Shown here piece by piece: positions 1 through 11,674 of a stretch of DNA of 64,000 nucleotides (position 1 is the first letter of the stretch; each line of letters begins with the position of its first letter). The notes below the pieces were generated by a model. The model saw only the letters and a program-made list of their open reading frames with translations, was not told the origin of the DNA and made no database searches. The translations under genes were made by a program, and so were the position numbers. The DNA is taken from positions 62,001 through 126,000 of the forward strand of contig JAACJM010000218.1 in NCBI GenBank assembly GCA_013368315.1, in the 5' to 3' direction. The stretch is from Tetrapyrgos nigripes (taxonomy: Eukaryota; Basidiomycota; Agaricomycetes; Agaricales; Campanellaceae).

Positions 1-1451
1 AACTCAAGGTGAACATCGAGCACTTGAGCTGACAAAAATGAAAATGATGTGGGGTTTGTAGTATACTCTCAGGTCACAGCTCTAACGAGGAGAAACACGA
101 AGACTGCTCACCAAAAGCTCGGCTCACGGAAACGAGCTCCAAAGTGACATCATCACTCAGCTGCAGGAAGTGGAGTGTGCGATGGGAGAGGAGAGGAATG
201 CGGAATGTAGCGGGTGTTGGAAGCGGTGACTGAAGTGTTCTTGACAGTGGAGTTTCCTCCGGGTGGGAAGGTGGGCGAGGATAGAGGCTCGGGACACGCT
301 AAGGCGTCAAGAAAGCGTATTGAGGGGCTGCAAGGAGCTGTAGCTTGTAGCGGTGCAGAGGGGAAAGAAGGCAACTTCATTTACATGAGCGCAGATGTTG
401 GCTAAGCTGGAGATGAAGGATAAGAAGGGGATAGAAGTGGAGGAGGGTTAGAAGCAATCGGGCAAAGAGTTGGTATGGCGATGTATGAGATCTGGGGCAA
501 AGCAGAATGTCTTTAGAGAGCTTCAAAAATTGTAGCATTGAGACGCGGATAGCTGGTTGAAGCATAAAAGTCCCGAGCTGACTGAGTCCACCTCTGACTC
601 ATCTGAGCAGTGAGAGCAGTAGCCTTTCTCGTGGTTTTCTTCCTTTGCGACACGTTTCAACTTACCACCTGTACGACGCATCTTTGTTTCAATGATTTTG
701 GCCATGGCAAAGCTCTGGACCCGAATTCCATTTCTGAGTCCAATTCGATCAACCGCGGCGATGATATAGATTTGGCTGGCAACAGCAAGACTATCACTGG
801 CTCCTCTGTTCATTCTTTATATGTTTTATGTGTGTATTATCAACCGTAGAGACTGGATACTATTATCTGTTTGCCTGTGCTTCATGTTCTTCACCCTTTT
901 GTGTGGACGTCTTCGCAATGCTCTAGCATTTGTCTAGCATCCATCACCTTGGTCATAGTGGCTCCTTGGATTACTATGTTCTTGTTCTTCGTTTTCTTGT
1001 ACGTATATACTAGTCATCATTAATACTTTTTACAAGTGATTGGTACAGGAGTATCGGAAGTGGCCAGGACTGTACATGTGTCGGGGAGATGTTTCGCGAG
1101 TGATGATGTAGTGACCAGCCTTTTGAAGTCCACCTCCAAAGTTTTTGAACTGGGAACTAATTGAGATACCCGCTCAAATTTACGTGGTTCAAACCTCATT
1201 AGATCTTGACCTCATGACCTCAGGTTTAAGCCTATGTCCCTGCTGTGATTATGTACCAGGCACCTCTCATTGCGTGTGGCGCTAAGAAAATTCCTTACCA
1301 CATACCGCTGAAAGCAGTTTCTGACATGCTCTACATAGACTCTTGTGCCTGAGTTGAACAAAATTGAATCTTGACAGGTCGAGACTCAAACTCCAATTCC
1401 TGAGTTCCGATATCCCGAATAATTCCATTTTGACATTTTCAATGAAATTAG
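1..1451. other. Unassigned sequence at window start
   Basis: No gene, RNA or repeat was recognised. Only short open frames without domain-like sequence are present. The last five bases (ATTAG) are the left copy of the target duplication of the solo LTR that follows. Confidence 0.4.
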
Positions 1452-1888
1452 TGTCATGAACTGCTACAGTTCTTTGTCCTCCTTCCTCTTCTACTACATT
1501 ATTGAACCCATTTTCTGATCATTTGTCTATTGCATTTCCTCGATAAACCTTTTAAACCTTATATTACTGACTTTGAACCTTATAAGACCTGTCAAACTCT
1601 ATAATAACTGTCAATCAATCTTCCATTCTATCGATCCTATCTCTCCCCTACATTTCTCCACTTTCTCCTATATTTCTCCTATCACCTATTCATTGCTCTT
1701 CTATATAACCACTAGACATTCTAGCTTATCCTTTAGTTCGTTCACTTTGTCTCTGCTCCATACTAGTACTATGCAGTGTAGAACATAGTCAGCTTACTCT
1801 TGCTCTCTATTTATCTCTCTATTCTCAATTGATCTTGTCTTTGTGTGACTTGGGTGGTTTGTCATTAAGTGTACCAATGACCTTGACA
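1452..1888 (-). repeat. Solo LTR (Ty3 family related to element B), with target duplication
   Basis: The segment begins TGTCATGAACTG and ends CCTTGACA. It is flanked on both sides by the 5-bp direct repeat ATTAG (1447-1451 and 1889-1893). It matches, in inverse orientation, the solo LTR at 57873-58316 over most of its length, and more loosely the LTRs of chromovirus B (shared blocks around ACCACCCAAGTCACAC and GGAGACGAAGTGAAC). No internal element sequence is attached, so it is the product of LTR-LTR recombination. Coordinates are exact as read. Confidence 0.9.
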
Positions 1889-1893
1889 ATTAG

Positions 1894-2536
1894 CAAATAA
1901 TGGCTTGGAGATGTAGAAAATAATTCTGAGGAGAAAGTCAAACTCATTGTGATCTAACCTTGTACACATCCTCATCTGCTCTTGAAGCTCCTGCTAAGTC
2001 CAGTTGGAAGCTGCCATGATACTCCCTTTCAACTCATATTCAGGCAATTTTCCGAAGGTAAAGTACTTGAGTACAACAGAACCCTTTTCAGTCTCATTAC
2101 CTTCAAGCTTCAATGACTCTTGGCATGTCATAGTGATAGGGTGCATGGTTCAATGGTGTGGGCATTGTAGAGTGATTGAGGCAATACTTGTGACACCTCA
2201 TACCAATACACAAATTGACCTCTCCCAAGAATGTATGTGGTGAATACTGGCCTTGAAAACTGGTATGGCCACCACCTCCTCGCTCACCCCCTTGCTGTCT
2301 GACATATGCACAAGCCTTCAATTCTCCAATGGAAATCTGTCATGCCAGTCAATGGCTGTTGAAACGTTGCCCCACCCAGGAATCCTGTTTTTCTTGTTGA
2401 CAGGGTCCTCTATTATGCTCCAAGCCATCTTACATTGACATCTGATGTCTGGCGCATGTTTCAGCTCATACCAACCAAAACTTTTTGGCTTGACAATTCA
2501 GTTCCAATACAACTGCTCTAATCCAGCTGACCAGGC
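1894..2536. other. Intergenic region upstream of the hydrophobin gene
   Basis: No coding exon was recognised. It probably holds the upstream regulatory region of the hydrophobin gene. It is AT-moderate and no repeat was seen. Confidence 0.4.
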
Positions 2537-2538
2537 AT

Positions 2539-2550
2539 GAAACATATAAA
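2539..2550 (+). promoter_or_regulatory. Probable TATA box of the hydrophobin gene
   Basis: An ACATATAAATAC stretch lies about 95 bp before the chosen start codon. It is followed by a C/T-rich leader, the usual core promoter layout of strongly expressed fungal genes. Confidence 0.5.
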
Positions 2551-2641
2551 TACCTCAGCGAGATGCCCACTTTCTTCACTTGAACAACTCACAATCGTTC
2601 AAGTTTACCAGTCCTTTCCAAACCAACAACTCTCTTTCATC

Positions 2642-3081
2642 ATGCAGTTCAAATTCCTCACCATTGCTGCTCTTGCTACCCTCGTGGCTGCCACACCCCC
2701 CGAAGTTTGTCAATGCAACACTGGCCCAATCCAGGTGAGCATTTGACGTTGGCTAATATCTGGTTGACCTCAATGTTGACACTTTTCCTTTGTAGTGCTG
2801 CAACAGCGTTCAAAGTGCCAACCACGGCATTGTCCCAAGCCTCCTCATATTGCTCAGCATTGTTCTTGGAGATGTCACTGCCCAAGTAGGCTTAACATGC
2901 AACCCAATTACCATCATTGGTGGTGGAGGAAACTTCTGCACTTCTCAGCCCGTCTGCTGCCAGAACAACAGCTTCAGTAAGTTCATTGCTGCACCTCAAT
3001 CCACTGCAATGTCTGACACTCTATTCTCTTCCAGACGGCATCATTGCCATTGGCTGCACTCTGATCAAAATCAACCTCTAA
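2642..3081 (+). CDS. Class I hydrophobin, three exons
   Basis: Hydrophobins are small secreted proteins that self-assemble into amphipathic films on hyphae and fruit bodies. Exons are read as 2642-2734, 2796-2976 and 3035-3081. The introns, 2735-2795 and 2977-3034, are GT..AG. The product is 106 residues with an N-terminal signal peptide (MQFKFLTIAALATLVAA). The eight-cysteine pattern is complete: C25-X6-C32C33-X32-C66-X12-C79-X5-C85C86-X12-C99, within class I spacing. An additional cysteine, C23, precedes the first motif cysteine and is unusual. The start was chosen because it begins the signal peptide; an in-frame upstream ATG at 2537 would put a polar stretch ahead of it. A TATA-like box lies upstream. 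The gene looks intact and is the clearest host gene in the window. The Ty3/copia repeat block begins about 130 bp downstream. Confidence 0.93.
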
Positions 3082-3209
3082 GTGTTCTGCTCTCTCCATT
3101 AATGATATCTAGCTCTTGGTTGGACAATACTCAGTATTTACATAGCTATCCGTTGGTTGGGTTATGCAGTTTAGCCTATGGTTGATGTCTTAATAATTCT
3201 ACACATTCA

Positions 3210-3269
3210 TGTTGGAATTTTATATTGATCTATACTTACAACGAACACTTATATCTTTCTCTCCACTTC
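3210..3269 (+). repeat. Fragment of a copia LTR interrupted by element A
   Basis: Sixty bases starting TGTTGGAATTTTATATTGATC match, almost base for base, the beginning of the copia F 3' LTR at 41637. The match stops at CTCTCCACTTC, where TGTCAGGAG (start of chromovirus A) begins. In the F LTR the same point continues ACTAGTATACAC. Element A therefore inserted into a copia LTR. The other half of this LTR was not found in the window. Confidence 0.8.
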
Positions 3270-3889
3270 TGTCAGGAGTTGTATCTTCCGCCTACAATAG
3301 GGGTTCATCACATGGCATAAATCGCGGCTAGACTATAGCCACACAGATATAGCCGATAGCAGCTTGGCCAACGGCCACATGGACATATCTGATACTTTTT
3401 CCCACGTATTTCATCTTCTCGCAACTCCCTCGTTTTCAAGCATACTTACTGACTCACTCTCTCATCTGACTCATAAGGCTTAGGAACTGATATCTACTAG
3501 TCACATAGACTACATTTGACTCATCCTGACTCATCCTACTAATATATAAACCACTAAGTACCATTCTTTACGAGTAGTCCAGTTATTTTGTAGCCTTACC
3601 TACTTTCTTCTGGCAATCTACTTTCCCAAGCTTCCCCTGCTTCATCTGCCTCACAGAAACCATCAAGCATCTTCTAGCAACCATCCCCTATTTTTCCTCA
3701 GTCCACATCCAGCACTTATCCTCAAAACATCCCCTTGTGGCTGAAACTCCATCCCCAGCACTCCTACTTACCTCCTTCATGTAGTCATCCTGTGTAACAG
3801 TTCTATCATTCAAATAGACATTCTACACTACGTACTCAATCTGTAGGTACAACATCCTACATAATAACTGGACTAAAACCGACTCCATC
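3270..3889 (+). repeat. Probable 5' LTR and leader of chromovirus A
   Basis: It starts TGTCAGGAG at the junction with the copia LTR fragment and contains a TATATAAACC box near 3543. It runs into the first open frame of element A at 3890. The inner LTR boundary and primer-binding site could not be fixed, because no 3' LTR copy is present for comparison. Confidence 0.55.
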
Positions 3890-5519
3890 ATGGCTACACG
3901 TACCGAACAACAAACAGAAACAAACCATCTTCAAAATCCAGGTCAAGATCCACCAAACCGTTCCTACCACACATGTAATCCTCAAGCTGATTGGAATCTA
4001 CAAGGCCTGGGCCAGCAGCATTTCACAAACCCATTCCCCTCAGGACCAGGACACATACTCGGTGAAACTCCCAGAACTCTTTCAGGACTAAACCTGTTTG
4101 GGGATGCCAATCACCCCGGAAATTTTACAAGAACAACAGGAACAGAATTACAGAATCGGGCTTAATAATGAATTTTATCTCATGGATAGCTCTTCCCTCA
4201 ACCAGAGGTTGAGTCAGGATCGAAATCGAACAAGTCTACAATCAATATTAGTAACTCCAGCAAACTCGCAACGCAGACTTTCAAACTCACAAAATCGAGT
4301 ATTGTTCAACAAAATTGGAGGATTGTCTAGGGACCAGAATCTGGAATTTCATCAGTATCAAGGACCTCTTGCAACGTCAACACCCAACAGATGGCTGCCA
4401 TATTGGGATCAACCAATGATAGATGAAACAGGTGACATGTGACCATTTTGGGAGAGATATGAGTCATTAACTGGGGAACTGTACATTCCCCCGGTCAACT
4501 ACAAAACACCACAACAATGACAATACCTAGACATCCCTCCCCGTCCCCCACATACTGGAAATACAGAACAAAGTTTTAACTCGCAAAGAATGGCAACTGA
4601 ATATGATTTTAATGAAATGATGCCCAGAGAGGCTACGGACACATTTATAATTCTCAGTCAAAGACTCATTAATCAACTCTGTAGCGCCATGGGGGATGAT
4701 CCTGAGTTTGATACTATGGAAAGAGAAGACTATGTATGACTTATTCGAAGAATATCCAGCACGATGAGGGGAGAACTTCCTGATAACATTGAAGTATTCT
4801 TCAATAACCAATGAAATCAATGGGACCTTAGACATTTGTATGTCCTAAGCACTCACCCGGTACTGCTACGACAAGTACCATATGACCCAAGACGGGATTT
4901 CATCGATCCGGACATTATCAATTCGCATGAAGGCCATGAAGAAACACAGAGACACATTGCGCCCACTCAAGATGGTCAGGATGAAAAAGGAAGGGGTCAG
5001 GAGGACAACAGCAACAAAATACTGATACAGGAAGACGATCAGAAGGAATCATCAGAAGAGGAACAACGAGCCATTGTTCTCACACTGAATTATGTTCGGC
5101 AACTTACCAGAGATAATGCCCAAAATGAAAAGATCTTGGAAGAGTTAAAAAACATACTAATGGGGAAGGCAACGAGTATTCAGTCCCAAAATCCACAACC
5201 ACCTAACCTGACCACATGATCTCCGACTACTGAAGAACTGAACCCAGAAGGAAGAAAAGACAGCCCCAATACTGAGAAACAAAAGGCTGTTGAAGAATCT
5301 ATCTGTCATGCAATGGCGAACCATCTTAATGCTCCAGAAGAAATTCAAGAACAAACTCAGGAGCCAGTAAACACAGCCTCAGACAACAAAACCGAGGGAC
5401 TCAGGGAAGAAATATCTCTTCATCCTTGTGCCTGGTTCGGAATGCCAAACTCTATTCATACATTCTCAGCCCCACCCACCTGTATGACCCTTGATTTTCC
5501 CGGGACAAGTACACTCTGA
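3890..5519 (+). pseudogene. Element A first open region (function unknown; gag upstream ORF)
   Basis: A 91-codon frame opens at 3890. A +1 frame, opened from 4098, continues to 5519 and is interrupted only by TGA (4440, 4518, 4737, 4812, 5217, 5517). No TAA or TAG occurs in those 1.4 kb, although CAA/CAG codons are abundant. The sequence is polar and rich in Q, N and E, and includes acidic stretches around 5000-5070. No domain was recognised. By position it is the N-terminal part of, or a separate ORF before, the Gag region that follows. It could encode a Gag matrix-like region, but this is inference. Confidence 0.5.
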
Positions 5520-5538
5520 TGGATATCAATAGACACCA

Positions 5539-7177
5539 ATGCCTGGACGAGGACGCGGCAACATAGGAATCTATAGAAGAAATAGAATGAGCAAAAGTTG
5601 GAGACAGGACCACAATCAAGGTGCCACAATTGAGGAAGTGAACGAGGAAAACACTCAAGAGGGACCTAGTACCAGCCGAATATCAAGTCCTCCTAGATAC
5701 ACCACCACAGAAAAAGGGAAACGACCCATTCATGATGGAGAAAATACATCAGAAGAAATAATCAGAACAGCTGAAACACTCCCCTGGTGAGAAAGAATCC
5801 CTCAAGATACACATGGAGCAGTGGCATTCAGTTCTATTTCCCAACAGAGAACAAATCTAGGGCGATCTACAGGGTTGAGCAACTATTCTGTCCCTCAGAC
5901 AAACACAAATGCAAGAGATGGGCCACCACCTCTGCCACCTCCAGATAACAATGGAAATTACAATGGACAAGGAGACGAAGGAGTAAATCATAACAATGGA
6001 ATTATGCATGAGTTAATGGGATACAGGAGAGGACCACCAGGTGGACCCCCAATCCACCACCAAATCCTCCATACTGGGCAGGACCACCAGGACCACCCAG
6101 ACCACCTGGACCTCAAGGAGGACCAGGACCATGAGGAAATGACACTCCAGCATGATAGGATGATATACAAGAATTTTTGTTGAGAGAAGCAATCAATCGG
6201 GAGTCAAAGCTGGAAATAAAGAAGCCAAACCCTTTTGATGGTACGAATTGAAAAGAATGGCATACCTGGGTAGGCAAAGTGACTAGAATGTTCCTTGCCA
6301 AGCCTACAATATATTCAACAGACGAATCAAGGGTAATGTATGCATCTTCATACCTAACGGACGCAGCAGGAAGAACTTGGCAAAACTTAGCGGATAAGGA
6401 AAATGAACGTTACACAAGTGGGATGTGTTTCTAAGGACATTCGGAAGGCTGTATTGGGAACATAACAAACGACTACATGCTCAATCGGCATTGGATAAGA
6501 CGATCCAGAAAAACAATGAACCTTTCGCAGATTTCATAGGGAGATTGAAGGATGCCTCCCTAAAAACCAGATACAACAATCATGCACTTACTTGAAGACT
6601 TCTTAAACAAACACGTAAGGATCTGATAACGAGACTTATGAACAATGGTTACATTCCAGAAGGATATGAGGAATTAAAAGAACGGTTACTGGAAGCGATT
6701 ATTGATGCAGGATTATACACACCCTATATTCCTCGAATTCCAGCTACAGCAGTGCCAGTCGCCCAGCAAAACCTAAACAAACCGAGAGGAAGAGTAAATA
6801 ACAATGATTGAGCACAGGCAAATGCTGCACAAACCCAGTTACAACAACCAAGAATGATTAAAATATCTAAACAAGGGAGAGATCAACAATTTTCCAATAA
6901 TTTGTGCCTAGGATGTGGATCACCAGGACACTTCTTAAGGGACTGCCCAGAACCAGAAACACCTCCACCAGAAAACGAGGAGCCAGCAGTGGGAAGATCC
7001 ATGAAGACTCAGCATTATTATTCATTGATGCTGACGGATCACTTTTCAAAATACAAGAAGATGAGGAAGAGATGGGAAACGAGTAGAGGGTCCAGACTCA
7101 AAACTGGAGACAACAGAACTGGGCCCAACCATTTAAACCTCTTCTCAAGAAATATTAAGACCGGGACTTGTCCTAAA
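5539..7177 (+). pseudogene. Element A Gag with zinc knuckle
   Basis: The frame starts MPGRGRGNIGIYRRN, then carries a proline/glycine-rich linker (about 5930-6130) with a frameshift near 6050. A retrotransposon Gag domain follows (about 6180-6780; KPNPFDGTN..KEWHTWVGKV, then KWDVFLRTFGRLYWEHN). A CX2CX4HX4C zinc knuckle, CLGCGSPGHFLRDC, lies at about 6904-6945. Gag packages the element RNA into virus-like particles. Breaks: TGA near 5788, 6247, 6595 and 6808, one TAG near 6152, and frameshifts near 6050, 6410 and 7000. It is not functional as it stands. Confidence 0.75.
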
Positions 7178-7179
7178 TG

Positions 7180-9332
7180 AAAATGTTAAAATATCCTCCA
7201 AAACTGAAAATGCTTTTATAGTACAAACACATCTTGACAAGATCACGAACGCAAAGATTCCAGCTCTGATTGACTCAGGAGCAACAAGACTGTTCATGGA
7301 CCCTAGCGAAGGAAGGAAATACCCAGAAAAAATCAAGAAATTAAAAAGACCAATTGAACTCATGTTATTTGACGGAAACGAGACATCGGCGGGACTTATC
7401 AATGAGTATTATGAAGGGGAAATCGTCTTTGACGACGGAACAAAGCATTTTGAGCAGTTCCTCATAACCAAGCTACATCCTTCAGCAAAAATCGTCTTAG
7501 GATTACCATGGCTGCGAAAGTACGATCCAAGAATCAGTTGGAAACGACTAGAATTCTCATTCGAAGAAGGAGAAACCTTACGGGCAGCAATAGTAAAAAA
7601 CCTAGACATGCAGAAACTGAAAACAAGAGTAACATTAGAAGAGGAAAGGGAGGAAACACAAGACTACGGCCTGACTTTAGGCCTAGACAAACCTCTATTG
7701 CTACATAAAGACGAATGGGAAAGCTACTATCAATGGGAACACCAGGCCACAATGTCAAAATCATCAGATAATACCAATATGTATAAAAAAGAAAAAGATA
7801 AAAAGCAACCTCTGGATAACGAAAAGGAGACACTGGACACCTCAGAACGACACCCAAACCGTGATCTAAAGGAGGGGAAAGAACGACGAGGACCCTACAT
7901 AAGCCTCATTGGTGCAGCCCCATTCATGTCTCTCATTAGGCAGGGACACGAAGCCTTTACACTACAAATTTCGCCCACAAATTTACAGGAACCATCGCAA
8001 GCGACAGCTTTGAGTTCTTATTCTGATCATAAACCCGCAATCACTGAATAAGGCGATGATCCGATCAAACGCGATATGTCTGAGCAAGAAAGCACTTTCG
8101 AATGTGTAGTACCAAAACAGTACCAGAAATTCTCTATAGTATTCTCGTCAGCAGAAGCGACGGTTATGCCACCACATCGATCATATGATATGAAAATCGA
8201 AACAGAAAACGACGAGCTACCTCCAGTGGGCAAAATCTATAATATGTCAGAAATAGAACTTAAGGCTCTCAAGGATTACATTGACGATATGCTCGGAAAA
8301 GGATTCATTAGACCCTCAACATCCCCTATCGCCAGAGCACCAGTACTCTTCGCTAAGAAAAAGGACGGATCACTGAGACTCTGTATCGACTATAGAGGGC
8401 TCAATAACTTAACAAAGAAAAATAAATATCCCCTGCCACTTATAGGGAATCTCATAGATCATCTACGACAGGCAAAAATATACACCAAACTTGACATATG
8501 GGTAGGATATAATAATATCAGGATAGCGGATGGTCACGAATGGAAGACTGCCTTTAGGACAAGATATGGAGCATTCGAGTATCTTGTGATGCCTTTCGGT
8601 TTAACAAACGCGTCATCAATATTTCAAAGATTTATGAACGAGATTTTTCATGACATGGTTGACATATGCGTGATAGTTTATTTGGACGACATTTTAATAT
8701 TTTCGGACAATATGGACGACCACGTTAAACAGGTATCCGAGGTGCTAAGAAGACTAGAGAAAAGCGATCTCCACCTGAAACCCGAAAAATGCGAATTTCA
8801 CACAACGACAGTGGAATATTTGGGCTTCATCATAACACCAGAAGGTGTAACAATGGATCCAAAAAAGGTGGAAATAATCCGAAAATGGCCAACGCCACAA
8901 TCAGTAAAAGAGGTTCAATCTTTTCTAGGATTTGCAAATTTTTACAGGCGATTTATTGACAACTATTCGGGGATTGTCAAACCACTGATCCGCCTTACCT
9001 TAAAAGATCGAAAATGGCTTTTGAATAATGAATGCGAAACTGTTTTTCAACTATTGAAAGATGCATTCATGGAAGCGCCTATTTTACGCCATTTCGATCC
9101 TACACTCCCTATCATCGTTGAATCCGACGCCTCTGATTACGCAATCGCATCCGTGCTTTCTCAGCCACACCCAGATACAAAAAAACTTCACCCCATCGCT
9201 TTCTACGCAAGAATAATGAGTGCAGCCGAATTAAATTATGACATATATGACAAGGAATTGTTGGCAGTCATGAAATCGTTTAAGCAGTGGCAGGCATATT
9301 TGGAAGGGGCGAGGCATCACATTCAAGTCTAT
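7180..9332 (+). pseudogene. Element A Pol: protease, reverse transcriptase, start of RNase H
   Basis: One frame runs from about 7180 with a single TAA at 8049. Order: retropepsin with the D-S-G-A active site (IPALIDSGATRLF, about 7255-7295); reverse transcriptase with KKDGSLRLCIDYRGLNN (about 8360), MPFGLTNAS (about 8590) and the catalytic YLDD (about 8680, VIVYLDDILIFS); connection domain; RNase H start (PIIVESDASDYAIASVLSQ, about 9110). The RT aspartates are retained. Coding stops making sense after ..HHIQVY at 9332, where a foreign 466-bp segment begins. The frame resumes at 9800. It resembles Ty3/chromovirus Pol of fungi; which clade was not determined. Confidence 0.88.
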
Positions 9333-9798
9333 GAAAGAGTTGTGGGCCAGCGCCCAGGCGTGGCAAGTACGAGGCCAGAAGGTAATGTTGAAAATACAAG
9401 AAATGAAAATAAAAATGAATCATGTAGGTTTTCTAACTTGCGAAGAGGATGAAAAAAGGCAGTGAGAGTTGTGGCCCAAGCTTAATAATAGGGGCAAGTG
9501 ACGGAAAAAGACGGACGGGGAAAATCGGGAGGCTTTAGAAAACTCGTCCTCATTTTATTCGGCCTCGTAATACATCGCGTGGCGCGAACGGAATTTGCCG
9601 GCAGTAGGCGCGGCCGCCTGTTGCGTCGGAACTAATATTTTTTCTGTCGGATCACACCAGGACAAAGCTAGAAACACAGCCCCACGGATCACTCCGGTCC
9701 AAACCCGTTTATCGGACGGATAGACGGGACCGTTTAAGCATAGCCACAAGCAGAAGTTGAGTGTAATAAACTCAACCTCATTTCATTCGGCCTCGTAA
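9333..9798. mobile_element. 466-bp insertion in RNase H of element A
   Basis: The insertion splits A's RNase H between ..HHIQVY and [11 protein letters not shown]... AT stands on both sides (9331-9332 and 9798-9799), and removing the insert with one AT restores the frame. It has two copies, 223 bp apart, of a CTCATTT(T/C)ATTCGGCCTCGTAAT word (about 9550-9575 and 9777-9799). Just inside the right end is a perfect hairpin, GTTGAGTGTAATAAACTCAAC (about 9757-9777). The same terminal word occurs in inverse orientation near 17480. No coding capacity was seen. It could be a non-autonomous Helitron-like or TIR element; neither has its canonical ends. Confidence 0.65.
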
Positions 9799-10109
9799 TT
9801 CAGACCACAATAATCTTCAATTTTTCACAACAACGAAGCAACTGAGCAGGCGTCAAGCAAGATGGTCAGAATTCCTCTCTGGATTCGACTTCACCATTAA
9901 TTATCGACCTGGGAGACTAGGTGCCAAACCAGATGCACTAACAAGAAGACCGGACATATATCCCAAGAAGGAAGAGCAAGGTGACCGCAATAAAAACAAT
10001 GAGAAAATCTTATTACAACCAGAACAGTTACTTAGTGCAATTATACTTAACGAGGAACTGGAAATTCAACAAATAAGAAAAGCAAAAAAGGATACTTATC
10101 AAAAAGAAA
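9799..10109 (+). pseudogene. Element A Pol: RNase H remainder and linker
   Basis: The frame resumes as [19 protein letters not shown], then [15 protein letters not shown], the usual C-terminal end of Ty3 RNase H (DALSR-type motif). A polar linker leads toward the integrase. It is cut at AAAAAGAAA (about 10101-10109) by the first split direct repeat of YR-1. On the far side of YR-1 the host again begins with AAAAAGAAAATATTGC near 16652. Confidence 0.85.
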
Positions 10110-10259
10110 GTGGGATTCTATGATGACAGGACAGAGAATATATTTTCGGAGCATGAGTTTCTGACATCACGACAATGTGACCTAGTTCCTTCTTGACTCT
10201 CGCGTCCATCATCTCCATAAGGATATCTTTCCTTACATACATTCCTCCTCGATAAACTC
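10110..10259 (+). repeat. YR-1 split direct repeat A1
   Basis: Starts GTGGGATTCTATGATGACAG. It matches 16149-16298 over 150 bp with a few substitutions, mostly CG versus CA/TG. Confidence 0.9.
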
Positions 10260-10340
10260 GATTTCTCTCGTTCAGCACCTCCTCCGTACTCTTCATATCT
10301 GCTCCTGCCTTTTGTTCCTTCAGCGTTATCATCCTTTCCC

Positions 10341-11641
10341 ATGTCCAGCCTTCAACCTCCTTTCCTACCACAACCTCCTCCACATTGTGTTCCCTGTGGT
10401 GTCAACAGCCGCTTTACGCATGCTCTGGACCCCACAGCAGCCACTGGCAACCTGCCTTTGACGGATCCTCCTGTCCCTGGTCCTACTGCCAACAGCGGTT
10501 CCCACAACCACGAGGATGGCGACGACAGTGTCTTTGAGTTTGATGACAACCAGTTTGTTGAACCAGTTTCCCAACGTCTGCCTCCAACTCCTCGTGGCCT
10601 TGATCCTGGTCATGTGGATGGTCAGCTGCCCCAGGCAGAACCTCCCTTGGCAGATGGTTCCCCGCTGGTGAATCCTCGTAGACGCTCTATGGGGTGTGAT
10701 GTCTCTGATCTGAGTGAGTCAGATGACCCTGATGGTGCTACCAGCACCCTAAGGCTGACTCTGCTCACTGTTTGAGACATGGCAGTGCTCCTCATCCTGG
10801 ACAGGCCCATTCCAGCCTCAGTTCTTCAGGTAGTCATCATCATGATGCTCAGAACTGTCAGTCCTTCCATCCTGCTCCTGCTGTCCCTGGCAATCCTGAC
10901 CTAGTTGTCCTCCTTAGTGTTTCCTCCCCCGGGTGGTGCTCCTGAATCCTCTGATGGTTTGGGTCGTTCTTCTACAGCGGTTGGTACACATTGTCCTCTC
11001 CAGATCCATCCTTTGACCTCCGTCTAATCCGTATCCTTGCTCCTAATTCCATAGATGACAATTCCAGAGGTGTCTCTCCCTTACGCGGTGGTCAGTCACA
11101 GCCCACCAGGGAAGGTTTCGTTCCGCCTTTCCACGACCCCTTTGCTCCCAGGCCTCGTCCCAGAGCATCCCCTCATCAACCGTCTGCTGGTCCTAGCCAG
11201 CCACAGAATGATAGAGTACCCGATCCTGAGACTGACACATCGGATCGTATCCCTGCAGCCGCCAAAGGAAAAGGACATGCTGTTCCTGATGATCCTCCTC
11301 CATTTCTTCCTCACAATCAATCTCACCACCGTTGTGCCAGACCTTCCTTCATTGATCATCGAGAGCAGTCCTGTCACCACCATCCCAAGACCTCCCAGTC
11401 TGACAAGAAACGTAAGGCATCTGATCCACATGTTGACCCTTACAGCTCTGACGACAAGTCCACTCCTCTGAAGAAGCACAAGTTCAGTTGCTCCAAGAGG
11501 AAGTCCAAGAAGAGCAAGAAGCATTCCTCTAAGGACAAATGCAAGGCCAAGTCCCGTTGCCACCATGACTACAACTCGGACTTGGCCTCATCTTCGTCCT
11601 CATCCTCGTCATCCTCTTCATCCGCTTCTGAGTCTGAATGA
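10341..11641 (+). pseudogene. YR-1 ORF1, disordered Gag-like N-terminal part
   Basis: Two overlapping frames (10341-10775 and 10991-11641) separated by a frameshift and stops. The first is proline-rich with an acidic segment (DGDDSVFEFDDNQFVEP). The second is basic toward its end (KKRKASD..KKHKFSCSKRKSKKSKKH) and finishes in a long serine run and SASESE. There is no enzymatic domain. Position and composition fit ORF1 (Gag-like) of DIRS-type elements. The start at 10341 (MSSLQPPFLPQPPPH) is the first ATG of the open frame after repeat A1. Confidence 0.6.
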
Positions 11642-11674
11642 CGTCCACTCCCCAACTCTAGCTTCGCCCTCTCT

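Noticed and set aside
153..813. Short open frames at the left edge
   Set aside because: Overlapping frames on both strands, low complexity, no splice-compatible continuation or domain.
4098..6840. TGA read as tryptophan (changed genetic code) in element A, because stops were only TGA
   Set aside because: TGG codons are used normally in the same frames. In elements with recognisable motifs the TGA sites are Arg in relatives, so CGA to TGA at CpG explains the pattern without a new code.
9333..9799. Firm Helitron call for the 466-bp insertion
   Set aside because: Neither the TC start nor a CTRR end is present. The hairpin is farther from the end than usual.
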